Below, piece after piece: positions 1 to 7,988 of a DNA stretch of 64,000 nucleotides. Numbering within the stretch: the stretch's first letter is position 1; every line of letters begins with the position of its first letter. Source of the DNA: an uncultured Lachnospiraceae bacterium (lineage in GTDB: Bacteria > Bacillota > Clostridia > Lachnospirales > Lachnospiraceae); NCBI GenBank assembly GCA_910579285.1, contig CAJTTT010000018.1, positions 11,317-75,316 of the forward strand, given 5' to 3'. The notes beneath the pieces are model-generated. The model did not search any database. It saw nothing but the letters and a program-made list of their open reading frames with translations, and was not told where the DNA came from. The translations under genes were made by a program, and so were the position numbers.

Positions 1-601
1 CCGGCGTCATGCTCATCTCCGTCAGAATACCGACCACCTTTTTCCCGTTCACCACAATGTCATTGGGCCACTTGATGCCTGTCTCAAGTCCCGTTGCCGC
101 GTGAATGGCCTCCGCCACGGAGAGCGCCATCACCAGCGTGATCATGGACGCCTTTTCCGGGGCAAACGTCGGCCTGATTACAACCGTAAAATAGATGGAG
201 CTGCCCGCAGGCGACTCCCAGGACCTGCCTCTGCGGCCCCTGCCAGCGGTCTGCCTGTCAGCCACCACCGTGGTGCCGTGCGGGGCGCCCTCCTCCGCGA
301 AACGTTTGGCGTCAGGGTTCGTGGAGCCAGTGGACTCAAAAAAGATAAGGTTCTGTCCCGCCCATTTCGTGTGCAGTCTGCTGGCAATCTCGCTCTTGGA
401 ATAAACATCCGCGGGACTCTCCACCAGACGGTACCCACGGCTCGGCACCGATTCGATCAGGTAGCCTTCCTCCTTCAGCTGTTTAATCACCTTCCAGACC
501 GCCGTCCGGGAAACCCCCAGACGGTCGCAGAGCTGCTGCCCCGACACATAATCCTCGCTGCTACGCAGACATGCTAAAATATCGGATCTGTCTGTCTTCA
601 T
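1..601 (-). CDS. birA: Biotin-protein ligase / biotin repressor BirA (3' end missing)
   Basis: The first 200 codons of a bifunctional BirA; the C-terminus lies beyond base 1. Reading starts at the ATG at 599-601. Residues 1-60 form a winged helix-turn-helix (GQQLCDRLGVSRTAVW), and the catalytic domain follows with the biotinyl-AMP loop GRGRRGRSW at 120-128 and the KWPND motif at 177-181. BirA activates biotin with ATP and attaches it to carboxylase carrier domains. The HTH form also represses biotin genes in the family. It lies downstream of the ornithine carbamoyltransferase on the same strand, but the hairpin-rich spacer makes shared transcription doubtful. Confidence 0.95.
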   Translation of the reverse strand, partial: MKTDRSDILACLRSSEDYVSGQQLCDRLGVSRTAVWKVIKQLKEEGYLIESVPSRGYRLVESPADVYSKSEIASRLHTKWAGQNLIFFESTGSTNPDAKRFAEEGAPHGTTVVADRQTAGRGRRGRSWESPAGSSIYFTVVIRPTFAPEKASMITLVMALSVAEAIHAATGLETGIKWPNDIVVNGKKVVGILTEMSMTP

Positions 602-625
602 GGATTTATCTCTTACCCCCATAAC

Positions 626-786
626 TCCGCTTCGCGGAATCCCATAATCAATGGACGAGCAAGCGCGTCCCGGAGAATGCCCGTTTTTCGGCATTCTCCC
701 GAGTGAAACGGAGTTGCGAAGCAACTCCTAGAACTTCTTAGCGAAGCAGCCATTGCTGCCGAGCTTTAGAAGTTCTTTTCACTCTA
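626..786 (-). repeat. Cluster of five hairpins after the OTC gene
   Basis: Five consecutive inverted repeats fill the spacer: 626-638 (TCCGC/GCGGA), 653-670 (GGACG/CGTCC), 672-699 (GGAGAATGCC/GGCATTCTCC), 710-728 (GGAGTTGC/GCAACTCC) and 731-775 (GAACTTCT/AGAAGTTC). The outer two-hairpin unit (about 671-786) recurs at 57713-57805 in the same orientation after another stop codon. On the minus strand the unit begins AGTGAAAAG and supplies the TGA stop of the OTC gene. It may work as a terminator or a 3'-end RNA stabiliser. No protein gene is visible in it. Confidence 0.75.
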
Positions 787-1771
787 GCCCAAGTGTCACA
801 GCCATAACCGCTTTGATGGTGTGCATACGATTTTCCGCCTCGTCAAACACGATGGACTGCGGCGACTCAAACACCTCGTCCGTCACTTCCAGCTCCTCCA
901 TGCCGTACTTTTCACCGATCTCCTTCCCGATCCCGGTCAAGTGGTCGTGAAACGCGGGCAGGCAGTGCATAAACACCGCCTCTTTGCCTGCCAGGGCCAT
1001 CACCTGCGCATTGACCTGGTAAGGCGTAAGATCGCGCAGCCTCTCCTCCCAGATCTGCTCCGGCTCACCCATTGACACCCACACATCCGTGTATACCACA
1101 TCGACTCCCGTCACGCCCTCCGGCACATCCTCCGTCAGACGGATCGTGCCGCCGTTTTCTTCCGCAATCTCCCGGCATGTCTTCACCAGCTCCTCCTCCG
1201 GGAAATACTTTTTGCTCGTGCAGGCCGTAAAATGCATCCCCATCTTGGCGCAGACAACCATCAGGGAATTGCCCATGTTGTAGCGGGCATCCCCCATGTA
1301 AGTCAGCTTAATGCCTTTCAGACGGCCAAAATGTTCCTTTATGGTCAAAAGGTCCGCCAGCATCTGGGTCGGGTGAAACTCATTGGTCAGACCGTTCCAT
1401 ACAGGCACGCCTGCATACTTCGCCAGTTCCTCCACAATTTCCTGCCCGAATCCGCGGTACTCTATCCCTTCATACATGCGCCCAAGGACCCTGGCTGTGT
1501 CCGCAATGCTCTCCTTCTTGCCGATCTGGGAGCCTGACGGCTCTAAGTATGTAGTTCCCATCCCCAGGTCATGGGCCGCCACCTCAAAGGCGCAGCGGGT
1601 TCTGGTGCTTGTCTTCTCAAAAATCAGCGCCACGTTTTTCCCGCGCAGACCGTCCACGGGGATTCCCTTTTTTTTCTTCTCCTTCAGATCCGCCGCCACA
1701 TCCACCATGTACCCGATCTCCTCCGGCGTAAAATCCAGAAGCTTTAAAAAATTGCGACCTTTCAAATCCAT
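779..1771 (-). CDS. argF: Ornithine carbamoyltransferase
   Basis: A 330-residue enzyme that joins carbamoyl phosphate and ornithine to make citrulline; the same fold can run catabolically as ArcB. The carbamoyl-phosphate motif STRTR lies near residue 57, and FHPTQMLADL, YMGDARYNMGNSL and the HCLPAFHD catalytic motif follow in order. The ATG at 1769-1771 is chosen because AAGGAGG precedes it at good spacing; a longer frame to 1852 has no site and no homology. Neither arginine-biosynthesis nor arginine-deiminase genes are adjacent, so anabolic versus catabolic use cannot be settled here. Confidence 0.95.
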   Translation of the reverse strand: MDLKGRNFLKLLDFTPEEIGYMVDVAADLKEKKKKGIPVDGLRGKNVALIFEKTSTRTRCAFEVAAHDLGMGTTYLEPSGSQIGKKESIADTARVLGRMYEGIEYRGFGQEIVEELAKYAGVPVWNGLTNEFHPTQMLADLLTIKEHFGRLKGIKLTYMGDARYNMGNSLMVVCAKMGMHFTACTSKKYFPEEELVKTCREIAEENGGTIRLTEDVPEGVTGVDVVYTDVWVSMGEPEQIWEERLRDLTPYQVNAQVMALAGKEAVFMHCLPAFHDHLTGIGKEIGEKYGMEELEVTDEVFESPQSIVFDEAENRMHTIKAVMAVTLGLE

Positions 1772-1809
1772 GATACCGTATCCTCCTTCATGTCTATATC
1801 GTAGAAGCA

Positions 1810-1839
1810 GACAGGACGGATCCGCAGAACCGTCCTGTC
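1810..1839 (-). terminator. Hairpin after the SPFH gene
   Basis: A perfect 10-bp inverted repeat (GACAGGACGG/CCGTCCTGTC) sits between the SPFH stop and the OTC start. Its minus-strand tail is not T-rich, so it is a weak intrinsic terminator or an attenuator-like hairpin ahead of the OTC gene. Confidence 0.4.
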
Positions 1840-1887
1840 CTTTTCCTATCACTCAAATTCATGCAGAAAACACCGCTTTTCGCATTT

Positions 1888-2808
1888 TTATTTTAGTATT
1901 TCCCTGGCAGATGCCGCAAGTCCTGCCAACCCCTGGATCTCTGAGGGAATGATGATCTTCGTCGCCTGGCCGTCCGCCGCTTTCTCGAAGGCCTCCAGAC
2001 TCTTGATCTTTAAGACTGCCTCGTCTGCGCCCGCCTCGCGGATCATGCGGATACCATCGGCTGTAGCCTTCTGTACCTTAAGGATCGCCTCCGCTTCACC
2101 TTCCGCCTCACGGATCATCTTTTCCTTCTGCGCTTCCGCACGCAGAATCGCGGACTGTTTCTCCGCCTCCGCCTCCAGAATCGCGGATTCCTTCTGACCC
2201 TCTGCAACAAGGATCGTGGATTTCTTCTCACCTTCCGCACGCAGGATCGCCTCACGGCGCTCACGCTCCGCCTTCATCTGTTTCTCCATCGCATCCTGGA
2301 TGGCCGCCGGCGGAATGATATTCTTAAGCTCCACGCGGTTCACTTTGATACCCCAGGGATCTGTCGCGATATCCAGGGAAGCGCGCATCTTCGTGTTGAT
2401 CACTTCTCTGGAAGTCAGTGTCTGATCCAGTTCCATCTCTCCGATGATATTACGGAGGGTTGTGGCCGTCAGATTCTCAATTGCCATAATCGGATTCTCC
2501 ACTCCATAAGCAAAAAGCTTCGGATCCGTGATCTGGAAAAATACCACCGTGTCAATCCGCATGGTAACGTTATCCTTCGTAATCACAGGCTGGGGTGCGA
2601 AATCCACCACCTGCTCCTTCAGTACCACTCTTTTGGCCACCTTATCAATAAAAGGAACCTTGATATGCAGTCCCACCGACCAGGTCTGCTGATATGCGCC
2701 CAGCCGCTCCACCACATAAGCCTGCGCCTGCGGCACAATCTTGATGCAGGACGCCAGAATCAGTATGATCAGTATCAAAACAACCAATAATGCTACGAGT
2801 CCACCCAT
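1888..2808 (-). CDS. SPFH/stomatin-prohibitin family membrane protein (QmcA-like)
   Basis: 306 residues: an N-terminal membrane anchor (residues 3-22), an SPFH/Band-7 domain (about 25-180), then a long charged Ala/Glu/Lys coiled coil with repeated AEGEKKS / AEAEKQS blocks (about 185-255). Such proteins assemble into membrane rings that scaffold lipid microdomains and membrane proteases. The NfeD-type gene sits 62 bases upstream on the same strand, the standard partner of this family, so the two probably form one operon for membrane-domain or protein-quality functions. The exact client is unknown. Confidence 0.9.
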   Translation of the reverse strand: MGGLVALLVVLILIILILASCIKIVPQAQAYVVERLGAYQQTWSVGLHIKVPFIDKVAKRVVLKEQVVDFAPQPVITKDNVTMRIDTVVFFQITDPKLFAYGVENPIMAIENLTATTLRNIIGEMELDQTLTSREVINTKMRASLDIATDPWGIKVNRVELKNIIPPAAIQDAMEKQMKAERERREAILRAEGEKKSTILVAEGQKESAILEAEAEKQSAILRAEAQKEKMIREAEGEAEAILKVQKATADGIRMIREAGADEAVLKIKSLEAFEKAADGQATKIIIPSEIQGLAGLAASAREILK

Positions 2809-2870
2809 CTTTCCTCTCCATTTCCGAAAGCGATGTCAGACAGTAACCGTTCCACATCTGCGTCAAACAG

Positions 2871-3329
2871 TTACCGCATCTCTTTCTTTTCCTCTACAAT
2901 CAGTTTCACGCCGTTTATGGCAAGCACAATCACCACGGCTCCCACCGGCAGCTTCTCATCGTCCGTCTTCGTTCTGGCGGACCATTCCATGCCGCCCACA
3001 TTGACCTGACCGATCCCCTGCAGATTATCAATCTCGCTTATGACAATGGCCTGCCGTCCCACAAGGCTCTCCGCGTTCGTGCGCACCCGGTCTTTGTTAA
3101 AATATTTTACCGCAATGGGCCTCGTAAAATACAGAAGCAGCGCCGAAACCACAAGAAACAGGATCACCTGTAAAATCACCGGCAGATGCAGCAGCGAAGC
3201 CAGTGTGGCCACGAGCGCACCGCCGGCAAACCAGACGGTGGTGAGTCCCATCGTCAAAAGCTCAATCACAACCAGGGCTACAAGGATGACCAGCCATACT
3301 ACCGTCATATTTAACGCCTGTATCTCCAT
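2871..3329 (-). CDS. NfeD-family membrane protein
   Basis: About 152 residues with three hydrophobic helices in the first 75 residues, followed by a small soluble OB-fold-like domain (about 85-150) typical of short NfeD proteins. These partner with SPFH proteins, and the SPFH gene follows directly. There are two adjacent ATG codons at 3332 and 3329. The second is preferred because GGGAGGG lies at better spacing from it. Confidence 0.85.
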   Translation of the reverse strand: MEIQALNMTVVWLVILVALVVIELLTMGLTTVWFAGGALVATLASLLHLPVILQVILFLVVSALLLYFTRPIAVKYFNKDRVRTNAESLVGRQAIVISEIDNLQGIGQVNVGGMEWSARTKTDDEKLPVGAVVIVLAINGVKLIVEEKKEMR

Positions 3330-3436
3330 CATGTTCCCTCCCTGATGTTAATATTACACTTATCTTTCTTTTGCAGCAATTACATTATCTCATAGTATTC
3401 CCAATGTGGCAAGGACTAACACTACGAGCGTTCTCA

Positions 3437-3478
3437 CAGACCTTCTTGCGCCTGTCAAATTCGCGCAGGCACGATTTA
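3437..3478. repeat. Direct repeat copy 1
   Basis: 42 bp starting CAGACCTTCTTGCGCCTGTC. It matches the copy at 3593-3634 with about three mismatches, 156 bp apart. Confidence 0.85.
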
Positions 3479-3592
3479 CTCACCACGGAGAATGCCCTCA
3501 CTACCAGTTCAGCACACGCCCATTCGCAAAATCGCATCTTCGATGCTCTCCGCCGCTTCGCAGCTATTTTTGCTCATATACGGGCGCTCCCT

Positions 3593-3634
3593 CAGACCTT
3601 CTTGCGCCTGTCAAATTCGTGCAAGCACGATTTT
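3593..3634. repeat. Direct repeat copy 2
   Basis: Second copy of the 42-bp repeat. It ends about 30 bp from the stop codon of the wall-hydrolase gene. Confidence 0.85.
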
Positions 3635-3663
3635 CCTTGCGCATGAAGGTCTGGCTGAACTGG

Positions 3664-4725
3664 TTACCAGAACACCTGCCTGTCGATGAGGAGGCCTTCG
3701 TGGTTGCCGGCGCGTCTGAAGTGGGTCGCATCGCCCACGTTCGTCTCTCCGTTGATCGCGGCTCTGGCCGCCTCCCAGCAGCTTTCCGGGATATCGCCTC
3801 CGTACACTCTGGCTACCTTGCCGTTGAGTGCGGGCGTAAACTGTCCCGATGCAAAAATAACACCAGATATTGTATTCGGATAAGCCGCGCTTCTGACACG
3901 GTTCATAACCACCGCGCCCACCGCCAGCTTGCCGTTGTAAGTCTCAATACCAGCCTCGCAGTAGATCAGCGCCGCCAGAAGTCTGGTGTCATCGCCTCCT
4001 ACCACCACGGCGCCTCTGTTGGCCGTAAGCTTCGCTTTTCGCTCTTCCTCTTCCCGCTTCTGGATCGCTATCAGCGTCTCGCCCTCGTCAATGTGGAAAT
4101 CAATGTTCACATATTCCGCCGACACATAACCTGTCTCACCCTCGTAATCCACGCTGATCCATTCCTCATCGAGCACTTCGATGATCTCAAGTTCCTCGTC
4201 CCGCGGAATGAAGCCTACCGCCTCCGCTTCCGTCTCGGGATCCTTTCTCACACAGAGCGTATCCGTCTCTATCTGGACGATGAGGTTTCCCACATCGTTT
4301 GCCAGATCCTCCGCGTCCTCCCCAAAAAGGAGATACTCATCGCTGGCCCAGCCGACCAGATCACCGCTCCGCAGCCTTGTCCATCCGTCTTTTCTCTCCA
4401 GTATCCTTCCGCCGCAGTCCTTATAGAGCAGGCCGACCTTCTCGGATTCCCCGTCAGCCTCCGCACGCACATTCATGGCTACCTGGACGTTAGCCATAAC
4501 CAGATCCGTTTCCTTCTCCGCGTCGTTTGCTTCTGACACCTCTGTCAGTTCCCGGACAGCCTCCTCGCTGGCTGCTCTCCCGGTAGGATCCACAATCTGG
4601 GCCACACCCACATTCAGAGAATCCAGATAGTCATTTCTGTTAGTAGCCTGCGCTTTCAGAGGCAGACTGCATAAACATATGCCAAGAATCAAACTGACGA
4701 GCAGAAGTTTATACTTTTGCCGCAT
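3664..4725 (-). CDS. SH3-domain / SleB-type cell wall hydrolase
   Basis: About 353 residues, exported: basic start, hydrophobic signal segment LLLVSLILGICLCSLP and an AQA cleavage-like site. Two bacterial SH3 domains (about 75-135 and 145-205, with the paired VRAEADGES / VRKDPETEA motifs) precede a charged linker. The C-terminal 115 residues are a SleB/CwlJ-type hydrolase_2 domain (LLAALIYCEAG, GAVVMNRV), which in the family cleaves peptidoglycan, often spore cortex. The ATG at 4725 is chosen because GGAGGG lies six bases upstream; the ATG at 4731 is too close to it. A strong promoter lies at 4827-4855. Confidence 0.9.
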   Translation of the reverse strand: MRQKYKLLLVSLILGICLCSLPLKAQATNRNDYLDSLNVGVAQIVDPTGRAASEEAVRELTEVSEANDAEKETDLVMANVQVAMNVRAEADGESEKVGLLYKDCGGRILERKDGWTRLRSGDLVGWASDEYLLFGEDAEDLANDVGNLIVQIETDTLCVRKDPETEAEAVGFIPRDEELEIIEVLDEEWISVDYEGETGYVSAEYVNIDFHIDEGETLIAIQKREEEERKAKLTANRGAVVVGGDDTRLLAALIYCEAGIETYNGKLAVGAVVMNRVRSAAYPNTISGVIFASGQFTPALNGKVARVYGGDIPESCWEAARAAINGETNVGDATHFRRAGNHEGLLIDRQVFW

Positions 4726-4826
4726 AAACATCCCTCCATCTTCCTCCATACAAGAAATCCCCATTTCCCATAACACAAAAGATAAAGTTTGTTACAAAAT
4801 TGTTACATTTCCGTTAAGTATGGATT

Positions 4827-4855
4827 ATTTTAGCAAAACACCTATTCTTTGTCAA
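4827..4855 (-). promoter_or_regulatory. Sigma-A-type promoter for the SH3/SleB hydrolase
   Basis: TTGACA at 4850-4855 and TAAAAT at 4827-4832 with a 17-bp spacer, reading toward the hydrolase start. It lies in a distinctly AT-rich stretch (about 4780-4925). Confidence 0.75.
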
Positions 4856-4975
4856 GTTTATACAATTTGGCTCTGTTTTATCTCTATATTTTGTTACTAT
4901 TTTTTTACAAAACACAATATGTTCCGACAGACTTCCCAGGCATGGTTCTCTGTCCCGGTTTCGGCCGGGCCGGAA

Positions 4976-5770
4976 TTACAGTCTGCGGGACTTCTCCACC
5001 GTGGCTAAGAGCGCATCCATCACTGCCCCCCGAAAGCCTGCCTCCTCCAGCACGCGCACACCCTCTATCGTGGTACCTCCCGGAGAACATACCATATCCT
5101 TTAACTCACCGGGATGCCGGCCCGTCTCCAGCACAAGCTTCGCACTGCCGTACACTGCCTGCGCGGCAAACGCATAGGCCTGCGCCCGGGGCATGCCCGC
5201 AGCCACACCGGCATCCGCCATCGCCTCTATGAAAAGGAACACATACGCCGGGGAGGATCCGCTCACCGCCCCGACGGCATCCATCAGACGCTCCTCCACC
5301 AGACTTGCCTTCCCAAAGCTCTCCATGAGCCGCAGACTGTACTCCCTCTCTTCCTCCGATACCGCATCATTTACGCAGACGCCCGTACAGCCTTCCCCCA
5401 CAAGCGCGGGCGTGTTCGGCATACAGCGCACAATCTTCATCTGCCTGCCAAAGGCCTCTCTCAGCCACGCAAGCGTCTTTCCGGCCGCGATACTGATAAT
5501 CAGCGTGTCCGGCTTCACCGTATCACGGATCTCTCCGATCACATCCCCCAGAAACTGCGGCTTCACCGCCAGAATCAATGTCTGTGCCGCCTCCGCCACC
5601 TCCGCGTTGGACGCTTTCACGTCAATGCCAAACTGTTCCCGCACCGCGTCACGGGTCTTCTGTGTCTTTGCGCTGCCGCAGATCTCCTCCGCCGACACCA
5701 TTCCCTGCTCCAGCATGCCGCCGATGATGGCGCATGCCATATTGCCAAGTCCGATAAATCCAATTTTCAT
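4976..5770 (-). CDS. proC: Pyrroline-5-carboxylate reductase
   Basis: A 264-residue ProC that reduces pyrroline-5-carboxylate to proline with NAD(P)H. The Rossmann motif IGFIGLGNMACAIIGG opens the protein, and the C-terminal domain contains the AVSGSSPAYVFLF and CSPGGTTIEGV signatures. The ATG at 5768-5770 matches the usual family start; an upstream in-frame start adds ten residues that do not fit the family. No other proline gene is adjacent, so it is probably a single-gene unit. Confidence 0.95.
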   Translation of the reverse strand: MKIGFIGLGNMACAIIGGMLEQGMVSAEEICGSAKTQKTRDAVREQFGIDVKASNAEVAEAAQTLILAVKPQFLGDVIGEIRDTVKPDTLIISIAAGKTLAWLREAFGRQMKIVRCMPNTPALVGEGCTGVCVNDAVSEEEREYSLRLMESFGKASLVEERLMDAVGAVSGSSPAYVFLFIEAMADAGVAAGMPRAQAYAFAAQAVYGSAKLVLETGRHPGELKDMVCSPGGTTIEGVRVLEEAGFRGAVMDALLATVEKSRRL

Positions 5771-5896
5771 ATCCCCACACCGCCTTTCATTCAATAACAA
5801 TCGTTACTTTTCTATATTTTAAGCCAAATATTGACATTTTCATCCCTTCTGTTCTCAGATTGAAAACCTGGTGTTATTGCATGATTAAATCCAGAT

Positions 5897-6691
5897 TTAA
5901 CCATTTCTTCTCTGTCTATAAGCCTCGTACATCAGTATGGACGAAGCCACCGCGGCATTCAGAGACTCCGCTTTTCCCTCCATCGGAATCGCAAGAAGCG
6001 TATCTGCGCAGGCTGCTGTTTCCTCCCGCAGTCCGTTGGCCTCGTTGCCGATCAGAAAAGCCGTACTCCGACGATACTCGTGCGCATCGTAAAAGGACTT
6101 TGCGTCCAGATGGGCGGCGTAGACAGATATCCCCTTTCCCTGCAGCATCCTGATGATGGAAGGAAGCGACTCCGCATAGAGAAACGGCACCCGGTAAACC
6201 GCACCCATCGTGGAACGGATGGTTTTCGGATTATAGATGTCAGCCGTCCGGCTGCTCATAATCACGCCGTCCGCGCCGGCTGCCTCCGCTGTCCGAAAGA
6301 TCGTCCCCAGGTTTCCCGGGTCCTGTATATCCTCCAAAACAATAAATAACGACTGTTTTTTATCTGTGTTCTGCAGCATTTCTTCTATATTATAGTGTCG
6401 CTGCCGCACCAGGCAGAGGATCCCCTGGGGAGTCACCGTATCCGACATCCTGGCAAAGACTTCGTCCGCCACGATCTCACTGGAAAGCCCAGACAGTTTT
6501 TCCCCATACTGCGCATACATTTCCTTCTCTGCGCTCTGCGCGATATACACCTGGCTGATCCACTCCGCCGGCGCCTCACCGAACAGTTTCCTGCCCTCCA
6601 CCACAAAGAGTCCCTGCCTGTCCCGCTCCTTCTTCTTCCCAATCAGGGCGGACACTTCCTTGACGGATTTGTTGTGCAAACTTGTAATCAT
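5897..6691 (-). CDS. SpoU/TrmH-family RNA 2'-O-methyltransferase
   Basis: 264 residues. An N-terminal substrate-binding region (LIGKKKERDRQGLFVVEG) is followed by the SPOUT knot with its three motifs: NLGTIFRTAEAAGADGV, LIGNEANGL and IPMEGKAESLNAAVA. Family members methylate ribose in 23S rRNA or tRNA using S-adenosylmethionine; the target base cannot be read from the sequence. The ATG at 6691 has GGAGGAA at ideal spacing, so in-frame starts further upstream are rejected. Confidence 0.9.
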   Translation of the reverse strand: MITSLHNKSVKEVSALIGKKKERDRQGLFVVEGRKLFGEAPAEWISQVYIAQSAEKEMYAQYGEKLSGLSSEIVADEVFARMSDTVTPQGILCLVRQRHYNIEEMLQNTDKKQSLFIVLEDIQDPGNLGTIFRTAEAAGADGVIMSSRTADIYNPKTIRSTMGAVYRVPFLYAESLPSIIRMLQGKGISVYAAHLDAKSFYDAHEYRRSTAFLIGNEANGLREETAACADTLLAIPMEGKAESLNAAVASSILMYEAYRQRRNG

Positions 6692-6783
6692 AGTTTCCTC
6701 CATACGGCCTGCTGCCATACCTGTCATAAGCGGAGCCGAAACGCAGCGCGTCTGCCGTCCGCATGTTTCTTCATTCATAAAGA

Positions 6784-6813
6784 TTCCCCGCAAATGCGAC
6801 CATCCGCGGGGAA
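6784..6813 (-). terminator. Terminator-like hairpin after pfkA
   Basis: An 8-bp stem TTCCCCGC/GCGGGGAA followed on the minus strand by TCTTTAT. It lies between the pfkA stop and the methyltransferase start. Confidence 0.5.
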
Positions 6814-6869
6814 CCATCCATATCCTATATTTTCGCAACTTCTGCACCCGCAGACCTGCGCCTTTGCGG

Positions 6870-7838
6870 TTATAAAATCTTTGACATCTCGTAGGGATAA
6901 TCGGGAATGCCCTTCTCCATGCTCAGCGCTTCCTCGATATCGAAATCCAGGAACTCGCCATGCTGGTAGCCTACCACCCGGTTTGTCTTGCCCTCGCAGA
7001 GAATATCCGCCGCATAGCAGCCCATGATCGAAGCATAGTAACGGTCTTTACAGGTAGGGGAACCACCCCTCTGCATGTAGCCCAGGATCGTGGCTCTCGT
7101 CTCAATGCCCGTAGCCGCCTCAATTCTTCTCGCCATAGAAGTGGAATGCCCGATACCCTCCGCGTTGATAATCAGATGGTGGGTTTTTCCCTTTTTCCTG
7201 TTGGCAATGATATTGTTGATGATCTGCTGCTCGTTGTAATCGTATTTCTCCGGCAGAAGAATGTCCTCCGCGCCGTTGGAAATGCCGCACCACAGTGCGA
7301 TATATCCCGCATTTCTGCCCATAACCTCAATGATACTGCATCTCTCATGGGAGGAGGAAGTATCTCTGACCTTGTCAATGGCCTGCATCGCCGTATTGAT
7401 CGCCGTATCGAAACCGATGGTATACTCCGTACAGGCAATGTCCAGATCTATCGTTCCCGGCAGGCCGATGGTATTGATCCCATGTCTGGAAAGCGCCTGC
7501 GCTCCCCGGTAGGAGCCGTCCCCGCCGATTACCACCAGGCCGTCGATGCCGTGTTTATGGCAGATTTCCGCACCTTTCTGCTGTCCCTCTTCCGTGCGGA
7601 ACTCGTGGCACCGCGCCGTACCAAGAATGGTGCCGCCGCGCTGGATCGTGTCCGAAACCGACCACTTCTCCATGTCTATGATCTCTTCATTGAGAAGTCC
7701 CTGATAGCCCTTCTTAATCCCCTTAACCTTGACGCCGTTAGCGATTCCCTTCCTTACCACTGCACGGATCGCCGCATTCATGCCCGGCGCGTCTCCCCCG
7801 CTTGTCAGCACACCGATCGTCTTAATCTGCTTCGCCAT
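6870..7838 (-). CDS. pfkA: 6-phosphofructokinase (ATP type) with a variant catalytic motif
   Basis: About 322 residues, phosphorylating fructose 6-phosphate in glycolysis. Recognisable parts are LTSGGDAPGMNAAIRAVVR at the start and GGDGSYRGA at 106-114. The Gly after the GGD suggests ATP rather than pyrophosphate as donor. TIGFDTA and the MGRNAGYIAL substrate loop follow. The catalytic loop, normally TIDND, reads TIDLD (residues 129-133): both aspartates remain but the central Asn is Leu. The ATG at 7838 gives the usual family N-terminus although its ribosome site is weak; the ATG at 7868 is an alternative. Confidence 0.93.
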   Translation of the reverse strand: MAKQIKTIGVLTSGGDAPGMNAAIRAVVRKGIANGVKVKGIKKGYQGLLNEEIIDMEKWSVSDTIQRGGTILGTARCHEFRTEEGQQKGAEICHKHGIDGLVVIGGDGSYRGAQALSRHGINTIGLPGTIDLDIACTEYTIGFDTAINTAMQAIDKVRDTSSSHERCSIIEVMGRNAGYIALWCGISNGAEDILLPEKYDYNEQQIINNIIANRKKGKTHHLIINAEGIGHSTSMARRIEAATGIETRATILGYMQRGGSPTCKDRYYASIMGCYAADILCEGKTNRVVGYQHGEFLDFDIEEALSMEKGIPDYPYEMSKIL

Positions 7839-7936
7839 ACCGATTCCCACACCTTTCCACTCTGTCATGTGTTATGCCTTTTATTCAGCTAACTGCCAGC
7901 ACACTGGCCGTTTACTGCCCATAAAATCCTATCTGT

Positions 7937-7965
7937 ATTTTACATGATAAAGAAAGGTTTTTCAA
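7937..7965 (-). promoter_or_regulatory. Promoter for pfkA
   Basis: TTGAAA at 7960-7965 and TAAAAT at 7937-7942 with a 17-bp spacer, in the short gap between the dnaE stop and pfkA. Confidence 0.7.
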
Positions 7966-7988
7966 CGATTTTTATAAGACTTCCTCCG

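Larger units (their letters stand above)
3333..3663. other. 331-bp spacer with a direct repeat, no gene
   Basis: No supported coding sequence. The spacer holds two near-identical 42-bp direct repeats and a GGAGAATGCC half-palindrome at 3488-3497 that matches one arm of hairpins seen elsewhere in the window. The promoter for the NfeD/SPFH pair should lie near its left edge. Confidence 0.6.
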
